64,000 nt of DNA from Aliihoeflea sp. 2WW. GTDB taxonomy: Bacteria > Pseudomonadota > Alphaproteobacteria > Rhizobiales > Rhizobiaceae. Below, piece after piece: positions 9,229 to 17,104 of the stretch (the stretch's first letter is position 1; each line of letters starts with the position of its first letter). The position numbers were made by a program, and so were the translations under genes. Under the pieces are notes generated by a model that worked only from the letters and a program-made list of their open reading frames with translations, was not told the origin of the DNA and did not search any database. Where the stretch lies: contig NZ_AYOD01000011.1 of the NCBI RefSeq assembly GCF_000497755.1, positions 139,741-203,740 of the forward strand, read 5' to 3'.

Positions 9229-9625
9229 CATGCAGATCGACGCCGCCGAAGAGCGGGGACGACAGGTGCTCGCCGAAGGTCTGCGGGCACGGACGGCGAG
9301 CTTTGACGCGGCGAGCGGCCGGATCGTCGTCGAGCTCGAAAATGGCTGCGCCTACGTCTTCCCGCCCGCGCTCGTCCAGTATCTGCACGATGCGCCGGCG
9401 GCCGATCTGGGCTTGGTCGAGGTCGACGGGTTCGGCCTCAATCTTCACTGGCCGCGCCTCGACGTCGATCTTTCCGTGCGGGCGCTCGTTGGTGGCGTAT
9501 TCGGCACACGACGTTGGATGGCAAGCCAGTTCGCGCGTATTGGCGGCAGCACGACATCGCCGGCCAAGGTGCGCGCCGCGCGCGAGAACGGCGCAAAGGG
9601 CGGACGGCCGCGCAAGAGCGCCTGA
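9212..9625 (+). CDS. DUF2442 domain protein with AT-hook-like C-terminus
   Basis: A 137-residue protein whose central part (about 25-85) is a DUF2442 domain: a small beta fold with V-E-L-E-N-G and the typical L-H-W-P-R-L-D-V-D-L-S-V ending. The C-terminal 25 residues are basic and finish AARENGAKGGRPRKSA; the G-R-P-R core resembles an AT-hook DNA-binding motif. The start at 9212 was chosen because it follows GGGAG and gives the normal domain length; an open frame further upstream overlaps the previous gene. It ends directly at the stop of the convergent nudC. By analogy with antitoxins it may bind DNA and its partner protein, which is inference. Confidence 0.8.
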   Translation: MVKLTDMQIDAAEERGRQVLAEGLRARTASFDAASGRIVVELENGCAYVFPPALVQYLHDAPAADLGLVEVDGFGLNLHWPRLDVDLSVRALVGGVFGTRRWMASQFARIGGSTTSPAKVRAARENGAKGGRPRKSA

Positions 9626-10567
9626 TCAGCCCGCGTCCACCCACGCCCGGATGAGATGATTGGCGATCGCCGCATTCGGCGGGACGATCAGGCGATCGGG
9701 GTGCGCGCCGGCGATCATTGAGCGCACTTCCTCGCGCGTGAACCAGCGGCAGGCTTCGAGTTCGGTGAAGTCCGGCGTCAGATCTTCGTTCAGCGCCTCG
9801 CCGAAGCAGCCGATCATCAGCGAATGGGGAAACGGCCAGGGCTGGCTGGCGTGATAGGCGACGCGGCCGATCTTGACGCCCGATTCCTCCAGCGTCTCGC
9901 GCCGCACCGCATCCTCGATCGTCTCGCCCGGCTCCACGAAACCGGCGAGCGTCGAAAACATGCCCGGCACGAAATGCGGGCTGCGGCCCATCAGGCAGCG
10001 ATCCGGCGTGACGGTCAGCATGATGACGACGGGGTCGGTGCGCGGGAAATGCTGCGCGCCGCAGCCGGTGCACACGCGCTTGTAGCCGCCGATGCGTGAC
10101 TCGGTCGCCGCCCCGCAGCGGCCGCAGAAGCGGCAATTGGCGTTCCAGGCGAGGAGGGACGCGCCCTGCCCTACGGCACCCATGTCCTCGGGAGCGAGAA
10201 GGCCCTGGCTGTTGAGCGAGCGCAGGTCGATCGCCTTGATGCCGTCCGGCAGGCCCTCGGGCTCTAGACTACCAGGGGCAGCGATCACCGGACCGTCGGG
10301 GCCATGGCCGAGCAGCACCGCATGCTCCAGCTTGACCCTGAGGGCTTCGGCTTCCGATGCCGAAAAACGGCAGTCGGGACCGGCGCCGTTCATCTTCAGG
10401 CAGAGGCGCCCGCCGCGCAGGATGAGAACCGACAGGCGCGGGTCGGCGAGCGCATCCGCCAGCGCCGTCTCGGAGCGGTTCTCGGCCTGCCGGTCGATGC
10501 AATTGCCGGCAAAGCCGACGAAGCGGCTCGGCTCTTCGGCCGGCCGGTCGAACAAGGCGAAATTCAC
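9626..10567 (-). CDS. nudC: NAD(+) diphosphatase (Nudix), NudC
   Basis: Hydrolyses NAD(H) to NMN(H) and AMP and, in studied homologues, removes NAD caps from RNA. The 313-residue protein has a degenerate N-terminal domain, a zinc ribbon with Cys148, Cys151, Cys166 and Cys169 (FCGRCG and CTGC), and a complete Nudix box at 209-230 (G-x5-E-x7-R-E-x2-E-E-x-G). A C-terminal helix region follows. Translation starts at GTG 10567, which overlaps the stop of the upstream HIT gene by four bases (GTGA). The two form a leftward pair. The family call is firm; in-cell substrates are taken from homologues. Confidence 0.93.
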   Translation of the reverse strand: MNFALFDRPAEEPSRFVGFAGNCIDRQAENRSETALADALADPRLSVLILRGGRLCLKMNGAGPDCRFSASEAEALRVKLEHAVLLGHGPDGPVIAAPGSLEPEGLPDGIKAIDLRSLNSQGLLAPEDMGAVGQGASLLAWNANCRFCGRCGAATESRIGGYKRVCTGCGAQHFPRTDPVVIMLTVTPDRCLMGRSPHFVPGMFSTLAGFVEPGETIEDAVRRETLEESGVKIGRVAYHASQPWPFPHSLMIGCFGEALNEDLTPDFTELEACRWFTREEVRSMIAGAHPDRLIVPPNAAIANHLIRAWVDAG

Positions 10568-10986
10568 AGGCGGCCCTTGATGTCGTTGATCAGGCCGTGG
10601 AGGTCTTCACGGCGATAGGGTTCGGGCTGGCCGTGGCCCCAGACGGGCCCGGGCCAGTTCGCATCGCCTTCCCTGCGCGCGATGACGTGGACGTGGAGCT
10701 GGCGGACGATGTTGCCGAGCGCGCCGATATTGATCTTGTCGCAGCGCGTGACCTCTTTCAGCGCCTTCGACACCATGGTCGTCTCGAAGGAGAGCATCGC
10801 CTGGTCGAGCGGCGTCAGGTCGTGGATCTCGACGGCGCCGCGGCGTTGCGGGATCATGATCAGCCATGGCCAGCGCGCATCGTTCATGATCCGAAGCTCG
10901 CAAAGGCCGAGCCAGATCACTTCGCGGCTGTCGCGTTCAAGCTTCCTGTCGAGCTCGAAACCGCCAGCCCTGTGCGGCATGTCCAT
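10564..10986 (-). CDS. HIT family hydrolase
   Basis: A 140-residue histidine-triad protein. The motif is R-Q-L-H-V-H-V-I-A-R, an H-x-H-x-h-x core in which the third triad position is an arginine in place of the final His, as in many rhizobial copies. It acts presumably on nucleotide or nucleoside phosphate conjugates in the cytoplasm. The start at 10986 was chosen because AGGAGGGAGAC precedes it; the frame is open upstream to 11241 but that stretch overlaps the SRP RNA. It is coupled to nudC by a GTGA overlap, which fits a shared role in nucleotide housekeeping. The exact substrate is unknown. Confidence 0.85.
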   Translation of the reverse strand: MDMPHRAGGFELDRKLERDSREVIWLGLCELRIMNDARWPWLIMIPQRRGAVEIHDLTPLDQAMLSFETTMVSKALKEVTRCDKINIGALGNIVRQLHVHVIARREGDANWPGPVWGHGQPEPYRREDLHGLINDIKGRL

Positions 10987-11068
10987 GTCTCCCTCCTCTG
11001 CCAGGGTTGCGAGGCTAGAGCGTTTCCCCGCCCGATGGAAGCGAATCGTTCCAGCTTTCGATCCGGCC

Positions 11069-11097
11069 TTGCATTCGCCTTTCGAATTGCCGATATG
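11069..11097 (+). promoter_or_regulatory. Likely promoter of the SRP RNA
   Basis: TTGCAT (11069-11074) and GATATG (11092-11097) are separated by 17 bases. The predicted start, six to eight bases further on, falls at the 5' end of the SRP RNA stem. The match to sigma70 consensus is moderate, but the position is exact. Confidence 0.5.
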
Positions 11098-11103
11098 GGG
11101 CGC

Positions 11104-11200
11104 GGGAGGTTGGTGGTGGACGAGCCACTCGCCAACCGGGTCAGGTCCGGAAGGAAGCAGCCCTAACGAGCCCCGGCACGGGTCACCGTGCCAGCCTCCC
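11104..11200 (+). ncRNA. ffs: Bacterial small signal recognition particle RNA (4.5S type)
   Basis: RNA component of the signal recognition particle, which with Ffh targets nascent membrane proteins. The near-invariant Ffh-binding apical part GGTCAGGTCCGGAAGGAAGC lies at 11138-11158. The ends pair: 11104-11113 with 11191-11200 over ten positions with one G-U wobble, giving a 97-nucleotide hairpin of normal size. Its location immediately upstream of dnaX is typical of rhizobia. Together with its promoter it accounts for the gap between the HIT gene and dnaX. Exact ends are predicted from pairing only. Confidence 0.93.
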
Positions 11201-11322
11201 ACCTTATTTCCCCGGCCTTGCGTCCGAGCCGTTTGCGGCATTGACGCCTGGCCATGTCGGGGACGACACTCGCGCCGCGAGGATGATCCGGGCCTTCGGG
11301 CTCATGGCACGAGCGAGACTTG

Positions 11323-13164
11323 ATGGACGAAACTCCGCAGATCGAGACGAGCCGTCCGCAGGGACCCTACCGGGTCCTGGCGCGCAAATATCGCCCGCGC
11401 GACTTTTCCACCCTGATCGGCCAGGAGCCGATGGTGCGTACGCTGACCAACGCGTTCGCCACCGGCCGCATCGCCCAGGCCTGGATGCTGACCGGCGTGC
11501 GCGGCGTCGGCAAGACGACGACCGCCCGCATCCTCGCCCGCGCGCTCAACTACAAGACCGACGCCGTCAGCCAGCCGACCGTCGATCTCTCCGTCCCCGG
11601 CGAACATTGCGAAGCGATCATGGAAGGCCGCCATGTCGACGTGGTCGAGATGGACGCCGCCTCGCATACCGGCATCGACGACATTCGCGAGATCATCGAG
11701 CAGGTCCGCTATGCGCCGGTTTCCGCGCGCTACAAGGTCTACATCATCGACGAAGTGCACATGCTCTCGACGCAGGCCTTCAACGGCCTGTTGAAGACGC
11801 TCGAGGAGCCACCGCCGCACGTCAAGTTCATCTTCGCGACGACCGAAATCCGCAAGGTGCCGATCACCGTCCTGTCGCGCTGCCAGCGCTTCGACCTGCG
11901 CCGCGTCGACGCCGGCCTGCTGACCGCCCATCTGCGCGGCATCGCGCAGAAGGAGGACGTCGCGATCGACGACGACGCCCTCGCTATGATCGCGCGCGCG
12001 GCCGAGGGGTCGGTGCGCGATTCGCTGTCGATCCTCGATCAGGCGATCGCCCACGGTTCGGGCACGGTTACCGCCGAGGCGGTGCGCGACATGCTCGGCC
12101 TTGCCGACCGCGCGCGCGTCATCGACCTTTTCGAACTCCTGATGAAGGGCGACGTCGCCGGTGCGCTCGGCGAATTCCGCGGCCAGTACGATGCCGGCGC
12201 GGACCCCGCGACCGTTCTCACCGACCTTGCCGAGTTCAACCATCTCGTCACGCGCATCCGTTTCGTGCCGAACGCGGCCGACGACGCCTCAATCTCGCAG
12301 GAAGAGCGCCAGCGCGGGCGCGAATATGCGGACGGGCTTTCGGTGCGCGTCCTATCGCGCACGTGGCAGATGCTCTTGAAGGGCATCACCGAGGTTCAGA
12401 CCGCGTCGCGGCCGGTCAGCGCCGCCGAGATGGTGCTGATCCGCATCGCGCATGCCGCGACCCTGCCGACGCTCGACGAGGCGCTGAAATCGCTGGAAGG
12501 CGACGGCCCGGTCCGCACGCTTCCCCAGGGCACGCCGACATCTTCCGCAGGAAGTGCTCCGAACCGTGCGCCGGCACCGGTCGATGCAGTCGCCGCCCAG
12601 CCCGTCGCGATGTCATCGAATGGCGGCGGGCAGACGATGCGGCTGGTACGCACCGAGCCGGAGCCCCTTCCGGTCGCCACGCCGAAGCCGCAGGTCGAAG
12701 AAGCGCCGGCCGAACCCCGTATCGCCTCGATGACCGATCTCGTCGCCTTGTGCGACGCCAATCGCGACATGGCGCTGAAGGTTCAGATCAAGCAGTTCCT
12801 GCGACCCGTGAAATTCGATCCGGGCCGCATCGAGGTCAGCCTGACCGAACACGCCCCGCGCATGCTCGTCAGCGACCTGACGACCCGGCTCCACACCTGG
12901 ACCGGGCGGCGCTGGGTCGTCACGATCTCGCGCGAGCGCGGCGGCGACACGCTGTCGGAGATCGAGCAGGCGCGGCGCGACGTCGCCCTTCTCGACGCCA
13001 AGAACGACCCCTCCGTCGCGGCGATCCTCGCCCGCTTTCCCGGCGCGAAGATCATCGACGTTCGGCTGCCCGACGCGGTCGAGACGGCGGAGATCGAGAT
13101 CGAAAGCGACGAAGTGCCGGTCGACCCGGGCATCGGCGATCTGGACGATGACGACGAAATCTGA
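11323..13164 (+). CDS. dnaX: DNA polymerase III subunit gamma/tau
   Basis: Clamp-loader ATPase of the replicase, 613 residues. Walker A is at about 58-65 (GVRGVGKT), Walker B is I-I-D-E-V-H-M-L-S, and the sensor/arginine-finger segment is L-S-R-C-Q-R-F-D-L. The zinc module is reduced: in the loop before the A-S-H-T-G-I-D-D-I motif only one Cys remains (GEHCEAIMEG), where enterobacterial DnaX has four. The tau-like C-terminal region (about 400-613) holds a Pro/Ala-rich linker and the polymerase-binding domain. No A-rich slippery site for a gamma product was seen. ATG 11323 was preferred over the adjoining TTG at 11320. ybaB follows after 15 bases. Confidence 0.95.
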   Translation: MDETPQIETSRPQGPYRVLARKYRPRDFSTLIGQEPMVRTLTNAFATGRIAQAWMLTGVRGVGKTTTARILARALNYKTDAVSQPTVDLSVPGEHCEAIMEGRHVDVVEMDAASHTGIDDIREIIEQVRYAPVSARYKVYIIDEVHMLSTQAFNGLLKTLEEPPPHVKFIFATTEIRKVPITVLSRCQRFDLRRVDAGLLTAHLRGIAQKEDVAIDDDALAMIARAAEGSVRDSLSILDQAIAHGSGTVTAEAVRDMLGLADRARVIDLFELLMKGDVAGALGEFRGQYDAGADPATVLTDLAEFNHLVTRIRFVPNAADDASISQEERQRGREYADGLSVRVLSRTWQMLLKGITEVQTASRPVSAAEMVLIRIAHAATLPTLDEALKSLEGDGPVRTLPQGTPTSSAGSAPNRAPAPVDAVAAQPVAMSSNGGGQTMRLVRTEPEPLPVATPKPQVEEAPAEPRIASMTDLVALCDANRDMALKVQIKQFLRPVKFDPGRIEVSLTEHAPRMLVSDLTTRLHTWTGRRWVVTISRERGGDTLSEIEQARRDVALLDAKNDPSVAAILARFPGAKIIDVRLPDAVETAEIEIESDEVPVDPGIGDLDDDDEI

Positions 13165-13179
13165 CCAACGGAGATCACG

Positions 13180-13503
13180 ATGAAAGACCTTCTCGGCATG
13201 ATGGGCAAGGCCCGCGAGATGCAGGCCAAGTTCCAGCAGATGCAGGAAGAACTGGCCAATGTCGAAGCGTCCGGCCAGTCCGCGGGCGGGCTCGTCCAGG
13301 TCACGCTTGCCGGCAAGTTCGAAATGAAGTCGCTCAAGATCGACCCCTCGCTCTTCAAGGAAGACGACGTCGAGATTCTCGAGGATCTGATCCTCGCCGC
13401 GCACAACGACGCCAAGACCAAGATCGAGGCGATCATGCAGCAGAAGACGCAGGAACTGACCGCCGGCCTGCCGATCCCGCCCGGCATGAAGCTGCCCTTC
13501 TAG
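13180..13503 (+). CDS. YbaB/EbfC family nucleoid-associated protein
   Basis: A 107-residue dimeric DNA-binding protein, recognisable by its Met/Gln-rich N-terminal helix ([20 protein letters not shown]) and the central beta hairpin with [15 protein letters not shown] precedes the start by eight bases. It is placed directly after dnaX, and recR follows one gene later; dnaX-ybaB-recR is the classic conserved order, here interrupted by a cell-wall hydrolase gene. The role in nucleoid organisation or DNA repair is known only from homologues. Confidence 0.93.
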   Translation: MKDLLGMMGKAREMQAKFQQMQEELANVEASGQSAGGLVQVTLAGKFEMKSLKIDPSLFKEDDVEILEDLILAAHNDAKTKIEAIMQQKTQELTAGLPIPPGMKLPF

Positions 13504-13510
13504 GTTGCGG

Positions 13511-13526
13511 TTAACGCGTTAATAAC
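13511..13526 (+). promoter_or_regulatory. CtrA-like box upstream of the cell-wall hydrolase
   Basis: The sequence TTAA-N7-ATAAC differs at one position from the CtrA consensus TTAA-N7-TTAAC. It lies 150 bases before the hydrolase start, just after the ybaB stop. A single mismatch can occur by chance in this window, so the call is weak. Confidence 0.3.
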
Positions 13527-13675
13527 CATTCGGGCGATAGGATCGGGCATATCCGGTTTTGATCGCGGAGTTCCGGCACAGGTGCGTTTGTGGCGCACCT
13601 GCCCCTTTTTTGCCGCAAAACACCCTTTCAAAATCATCGACGAAACGGCGGGGGCCGTTCGGAGAGGTTTGTAAC

Positions 13676-14455
13676 GTGTTCTTTCGGCTCCCGGCCGCGG
13701 CCTGCGCGGTCGCCCTTTCGCTTGTTGTTTCCGCCTGCACGTCCAGCAGCGACCTTCTCGACGACGTGGTGACGTCCTCGGTCAAGCCCGTTGCGGCGAC
13801 GGCCAGCAATCGCGATTGCATGGCGCGCGCGATGTTCTTCGAATCGCACAGGTCGAGCCGCGAAGGCCTCGTCGCCGTCGGCACGGTGGTGATGAACCGG
13901 GTCAATTCGGGCGAGTATCCGAACACGATTTGCGGTGTCGTCGGCCAGAAGAACCAGTTCGCGCCCGGCGTGATGACGCGCAAGATGAACTCCAAGGCGA
14001 TGCCGGACGTGATGGCCGCTGCCGACGCGGTGCTTGCCGGCGAGCGCCACCCGATGGTGCAGAACGCCAAGTTCTTCCACACGGCCGGGCTGAACTTCCC
14101 CTATCCGAACATGCACTACGTGCTGAAAGCCGGCGGCAACGCGTTCTACGAGAAGCGCGGGCGCGAGGAACGCGCCGCAAACGGCGTACGCCCGCAGTCG
14201 CAGCTTGCCGCCGCCGGCCGCGTCGAGGGCAAGCAGGCGCGCGTCCAGGTCGCGGCCGCGCCGCAGCCCCAGCCGCAGGCCGAGCGCTTCGGCACGCCGC
14301 AACCGGCGCCGGCTGTCCCGCAGATGGAAACGGCTGAGGCAGCAGCCCCGGCGAACACGGCCTCCGAGGCGCTCTCCTTCGCCGTCGACCAGACCAACGC
14401 TGACGCGATCGGCGCCCTGATCCTCGACCAAACGCGGACCGGCTCGACCAACTGA
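13676..14455 (+). CDS. Cell wall hydrolase, SleB/CwlJ family lipoprotein
   Basis: A 259-residue envelope protein. GTG 13676 is chosen because GGAGAGG sits eight bases before it and the product then begins with a compact lipoprotein signal (VALSLVVSAC) whose lipobox Cys precedes a Ser-rich linker. The frame is open upstream to 13559 without a ribosome site. Residues about 45-150 form a Hydrolase_2 (SleB-type) domain, with A-R-A-M-F-F-E-S-H-R and V-V-M-N-R-V-N-S-G elements. The tail from 160 on is Ala/Pro/Gln-rich and probably spans the periplasm. In rhizobia such proteins act as peptidoglycan hydrolases in growth or division; the role here is inferred from the family. Confidence 0.86.
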   Translation: MFFRLPAAACAVALSLVVSACTSSSDLLDDVVTSSVKPVAATASNRDCMARAMFFESHRSSREGLVAVGTVVMNRVNSGEYPNTICGVVGQKNQFAPGVMTRKMNSKAMPDVMAAADAVLAGERHPMVQNAKFFHTAGLNFPYPNMHYVLKAGGNAFYEKRGREERAANGVRPQSQLAAAGRVEGKQARVQVAAAPQPQPQAERFGTPQPAPAVPQMETAEAAAPANTASEALSFAVDQTNADAIGALILDQTRTGSTN

Positions 14456-14498
14456 GTTCGACCTACACATCGGCGGGTTTCGGCGTTAAACCGGAGCC

Positions 14499-15104
14499 AT
14501 GTCGAAGAGAATCGCCGGCCCCGAAATCGAACGTCTGATCCAGCTTCTGGCCAAGGTGCCGGGGCTCGGGCCGCGCTCGGCGCGGCGTGCGGCGCTGCAT
14601 CTCATCAAGAAGAAGGAACAGCTCTTCGTGCCGCTCACCGCCGCCATGGGCGAGGCGGTGGAGAAGGTTCGCGTCTGCTCCACCTGCGGCAATGTCGATA
14701 CGTCCGACCCCTGCACGATCTGCACAGACCCGCGCCGCGAGGACGCAACGCTGATCGTCGTCGAGGACGTCGCAGATCTGTGGGCGCTGGAACGCGCGGC
14801 GGCGATGAACGTGCGCTACCACGTCCTCGGCGGCACGCTGTCGCCGCTCGACGGCGTCGGGCCGGACGACCTCAACATCAAGGCGCTGATCGCGCGCGTC
14901 GCTTCGGGCGGGGTGTCGGAGGTGATCCTCGCGGTCAACGCGACCGTCGAGGGTCAGACGACCGCGCACTACATCACCGACCAGTTGTCGAGCTTCGACG
15001 TCAAGGTCACGCGGCTGGCGCACGGCGTGCCGGTCGGGGGCGAGCTCGACTATCTCGACGAGGGAACGCTGACGGCGGCGCTGAAATCGCGCACGGCGTT
15101 TTGA
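14499..15104 (+). CDS. recR: Recombination mediator RecR
   Basis: RecR works with RecO and RecF in gap repair by loading RecA. The 201-residue protein has the N-terminal helix-hairpin-helix ([19 protein letters not shown]), a four-cysteine zinc finger (CSTCGN...CTIC, about 57-75), and a Toprim domain starting I-V-V-E-D-V-A-D-L. The length is standard. It lies 43 bases after the hydrolase gene and 25 bases before the transglycosylase gene. recF is also in this window, 22 kb away. Confidence 0.96.
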   Translation: MSKRIAGPEIERLIQLLAKVPGLGPRSARRAALHLIKKKEQLFVPLTAAMGEAVEKVRVCSTCGNVDTSDPCTICTDPRREDATLIVVEDVADLWALERAAAMNVRYHVLGGTLSPLDGVGPDDLNIKALIARVASGGVSEVILAVNATVEGQTTAHYITDQLSSFDVKVTRLAHGVPVGGELDYLDEGTLTAALKSRTAF

Positions 15105-15129
15105 GCGCTCGGCCATAGGGAGAAGACGG

Positions 15130-16524
15130 ATGTCGCGGAAGTCACCCCCCTCTGGCCTGCCGGCCATCTCCCCCTCAAGGGGGGAGATCAATCTCGTCGC
15201 CGCCGCACTTGAGCCGACAAGGTCGGGTGCGAAATCCACGCGCGTGATCTCCCCCCTTGAGGGGGAGATGTCCGGCAGGACAGAGGGGGGTGTTCGTCTC
15301 CGCCGCTCCTTCATTGCAATACTGCTCCTCCTCCTCCTCCTCCCCCTCCCCGCCCTCGCCCAATCCATCGACCAGCAATTCCGCACCTGGCTCCAGAGCG
15401 ACCTCTGGCCCGAAGCCTCCCGCGCCGGCGTCTCGCAGTCGACCTTCGACGCCGCCTTCGCCAATGTCGGCCCCAATCTCGACCTGCCCGACCTCGTCAT
15501 GCCGGGTCAGGCTGCGCAGACGCCGCAGCGCCAGCATCAGGCCGAGTTCGGGTCGCCCGGCAACTATTTCGCAGAGAACATCGTCGGTGGCGTCACCGCG
15601 GGCGGGCGCCAGCGAGCGGGGCGGCTCGCACCGGTCTTGCGAGATCTCGAAGCGCGATACGGCGTTCCCGGCGGCATTCTGCTCGCCGTCTGGGGGCGCG
15701 AGAGCGGGTTCGGGGCGGCGCGCATCCCGCACAACGCGTTTCAAGTGCTCGGCACCAAGGCGTTCATGGCGACGCGCAAGGAGATGTTCCGCGCCGAGGT
15801 CATCGCCGCTTTGTTGATGGTCGAGCGCGGCCATGCGCGCGTATCCGACATGAAATCGTCCTGGGCCGGTGCACTCGGCCAGCCGCAATTCCTGCCTACT
15901 TCCTATCTCGAACATGCCGTCGGCCACTCCGGCGGACGGGCGGACATATGGAACTCCGAGGCGGACACCCTCGCCTCGATCGCCAACTATCTCGCCCATT
16001 TCGGCTGGGTGCGCGGGCGCGACTGGGGCTTCGAGGTCACCTTGCCGGCAAGCGTTTCCTGCGCGCTCGAAGGTCCCGACCGGGGGCGTCCAATCGCCGA
16101 ATGGGCGTCGATGGGCGTCGCGCGCGTCTCGGGCCGGCCCTTCCCCGAGCACGAGTCGCGCGGCGAAGGCTTCCTCATGATGCCTGCCGGCCGCTCCGGC
16201 CCCGCCTTCCTCGTCACGCCGAATTTCTACGTCATCAAGGAATACAACGAGAGCGACCTCTATGCGCTCTTCGTCGGCCACGCAGGCGACCGCATCACCT
16301 ATGGCGACAGCCGCTTTTCAGGCGCATGGGGCAATGTCGGCGGGCTGATACGATCCGACGTCGCGGCGATGCAGCGCGGGCTGCAGGCGCTCGGCTACGA
16401 CACTGGCGGCGCCGACGGCCTGGCCGGATTTCGCACCCGCCGTTCGATTGGGGAATGGCAGCAGAAAGCGGGTCAGGCACCGACCTGTTTCCCCGACGGT
16501 TCGATCGTGCGCGCGCTGCGATGA
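15130..16524 (+). CDS. Lytic murein transglycosylase (MltB type) with peptidoglycan-binding domain
   Basis: Cleaves peptidoglycan glycan strands to 1,6-anhydro products in the periplasm. The SLT_2 domain spans about residues 80-375, with catalytic Glu191 in WGRESGFG. A PG_binding_1 domain (about 400-460, AAMQRGLQALGYDTGGADG) ends the protein. The start is ambiguous. ATG 15130 has AGGGAGA seven bases before it, but the next 50 codons are a palindromic repeat, and the hydrophobic signal (IAILLLLLLLPLPALAQ) only follows at 60-78. ATG 15268, inside the repeat, would give a normal signal peptide. The layout suggests the repeat was inserted in frame after the fourth or fifth codon. Confidence 0.88.
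   Translation: MSRKSPPSGLPAISPSRGEINLVAAALEPTRSGAKSTRVISPLEGEMSGRTEGGVRLRRSFIAILLLLLLLPLPALAQSIDQQFRTWLQSDLWPEASRAGVSQSTFDAAFANVGPNLDLPDLVMPGQAAQTPQRQHQAEFGSPGNYFAENIVGGVTAGGRQRAGRLAPVLRDLEARYGVPGGILLAVWGRESGFGAARIPHNAFQVLGTKAFMATRKEMFRAEVIAALLMVERGHARVSDMKSSWAGALGQPQFLPTSYLEHAVGHSGGRADIWNSEADTLASIANYLAHFGWVRGRDWGFEVTLPASVSCALEGPDRGRPIAEWASMGVARVSGRPFPEHESRGEGFLMMPAGRSGPAFLVTPNFYVIKEYNESDLYALFVGHAGDRITYGDSRFSGAWGNVGGLIRSDVAAMQRGLQALGYDTGGADGLAGFRTRRSIGEWQQKAGQAPTCFPDGSIVRALR
15143..15292 (+). repeat. 150-bp palindromic repeat (RIME-like) inside the 5' coding end of the transglycosylase gene
   Basis: Two 48-base arms, 15143-15190 and 15245-15292, are inverted copies of each other with two mismatches, separated by 54 bases. 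Each arm has its own inner palindrome around CTCAAGG. The composition and motifs (CCCCCTCTG, GCCGG, ATCTCCCCCTCAAG) resemble the intergenic mosaic elements widespread in rhizobial genomes. The element is exactly 150 bases, that is 50 codons, and has no stop codon in the host gene's frame. Confidence 0.85.
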
Positions 16525-16602
16525 TTTTTTTGTCGGCGGCGGGAACCACAATGCGTCCAGCGTCTTGAAGCATTCGGGACGGGTCTGTTTTGGAGTGAAC
16601 TC

Positions 16603-17061
16603 ATGAAATTCGAATTTTCCGGATTGAAGACCGGATTGCTGGCAGTCGTCGGCGCCGGTCTGCTGGCATCGTGCGTCGTCGTCGAGGAAGGCCCGCGGCC
16701 CCTGCCGCCGCGCCCCGGCCCCGAGCCGATCTGCACGCAGCAATATGATCCCGTCTGCGGGGAGCGCGGACGTGACCAACAGACCTTCCCCAATTCCTGC
16801 GTGGCGCGCGCCGAAGGCTATCGCATCGCCTATGGCGGCGAATGCCGTCGCGGCGGCGGCTCGAACTGGGATCGTCCGGGACGTCCGGGCGGTGGCCCGG
16901 GCTGGGATCGTCCGGGCCGGCCGGGCCCCGATCGCCCGCAGTTCTGCACGCGCGAATATGCCCCGGTCTGCGCCGTGCAAGGCAACCGCCAGCAGACATT
17001 CGGCAATGCTTGCGAGGCAGAAGCTGCCGGCTGGCGCATTCGCCGCGGCGGCGAATGCTGA
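16603..17061 (+). CDS. Double Kazal-type domain lipoprotein
   Basis: A 152-residue predicted lipoprotein (lipobox LLASC, Cys24) with two Kazal-like serine-protease-inhibitor domains. Domain 1 has Cys44, 52, 66 and 81; domain 2 has Cys115, 123, 137 and 152. Each shows the C-x(7)-C-x(13)-C spacing, the Y-D-P-V-C or Y-A-P-V-C loop and G-E-C at the end. Each has four cysteines instead of the classical six, so the first-to-fifth disulphide is missing. A Gly/Pro/Arg linker with repeated D-R-P-G-R-P-G units joins the domains. It might protect envelope proteins from proteases; no target can be named. A terminator follows after 10 bases, so it is probably monocistronic. Confidence 0.82.
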   Translation: MKFEFSGLKTGLLAVVGAGLLASCVVVEEGPRPLPPRPGPEPICTQQYDPVCGERGRDQQTFPNSCVARAEGYRIAYGGECRRGGGSNWDRPGRPGGGPGWDRPGRPGPDRPQFCTREYAPVCAVQGNRQQTFGNACEAEAAGWRIRRGGEC

Positions 17062-17071
17062 TCTGAACAGG

Positions 17072-17103
17072 AAAAAGGCCGGCGCGATGCCGGCCTTTTC
17101 TTT
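17072..17103 (+). terminator. Bidirectional intrinsic terminator between convergent genes
   Basis: The 7-bp stem GGCCGGC/GCCGGCC with loop GCGAT is flanked by five A on the left and TTTTCTTT on the right. It can stop the Kazal gene rightward and the monooxygenase gene leftward. Confidence 0.9.
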
Positions 17104-17104
17104 G

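Noticed and set aside
10995-11065. A degenerate rhizobial repeat (AGAGCGTTTCC...) upstream of the SRP RNA
   Set aside because: Only short pieces resemble known repeat ends and no second arm was found.
11241-13151. A long Arg-rich frame over dnaX
   Set aside because: It is the shifted frame of dnaX; the dnaX motifs are intact in the annotated frame.
11323-13164. Programmed frameshift in dnaX giving a gamma product
   Set aside because: No run of A like the E. coli A-AAA-AAG slippery site and no hairpin after such a site was seen.
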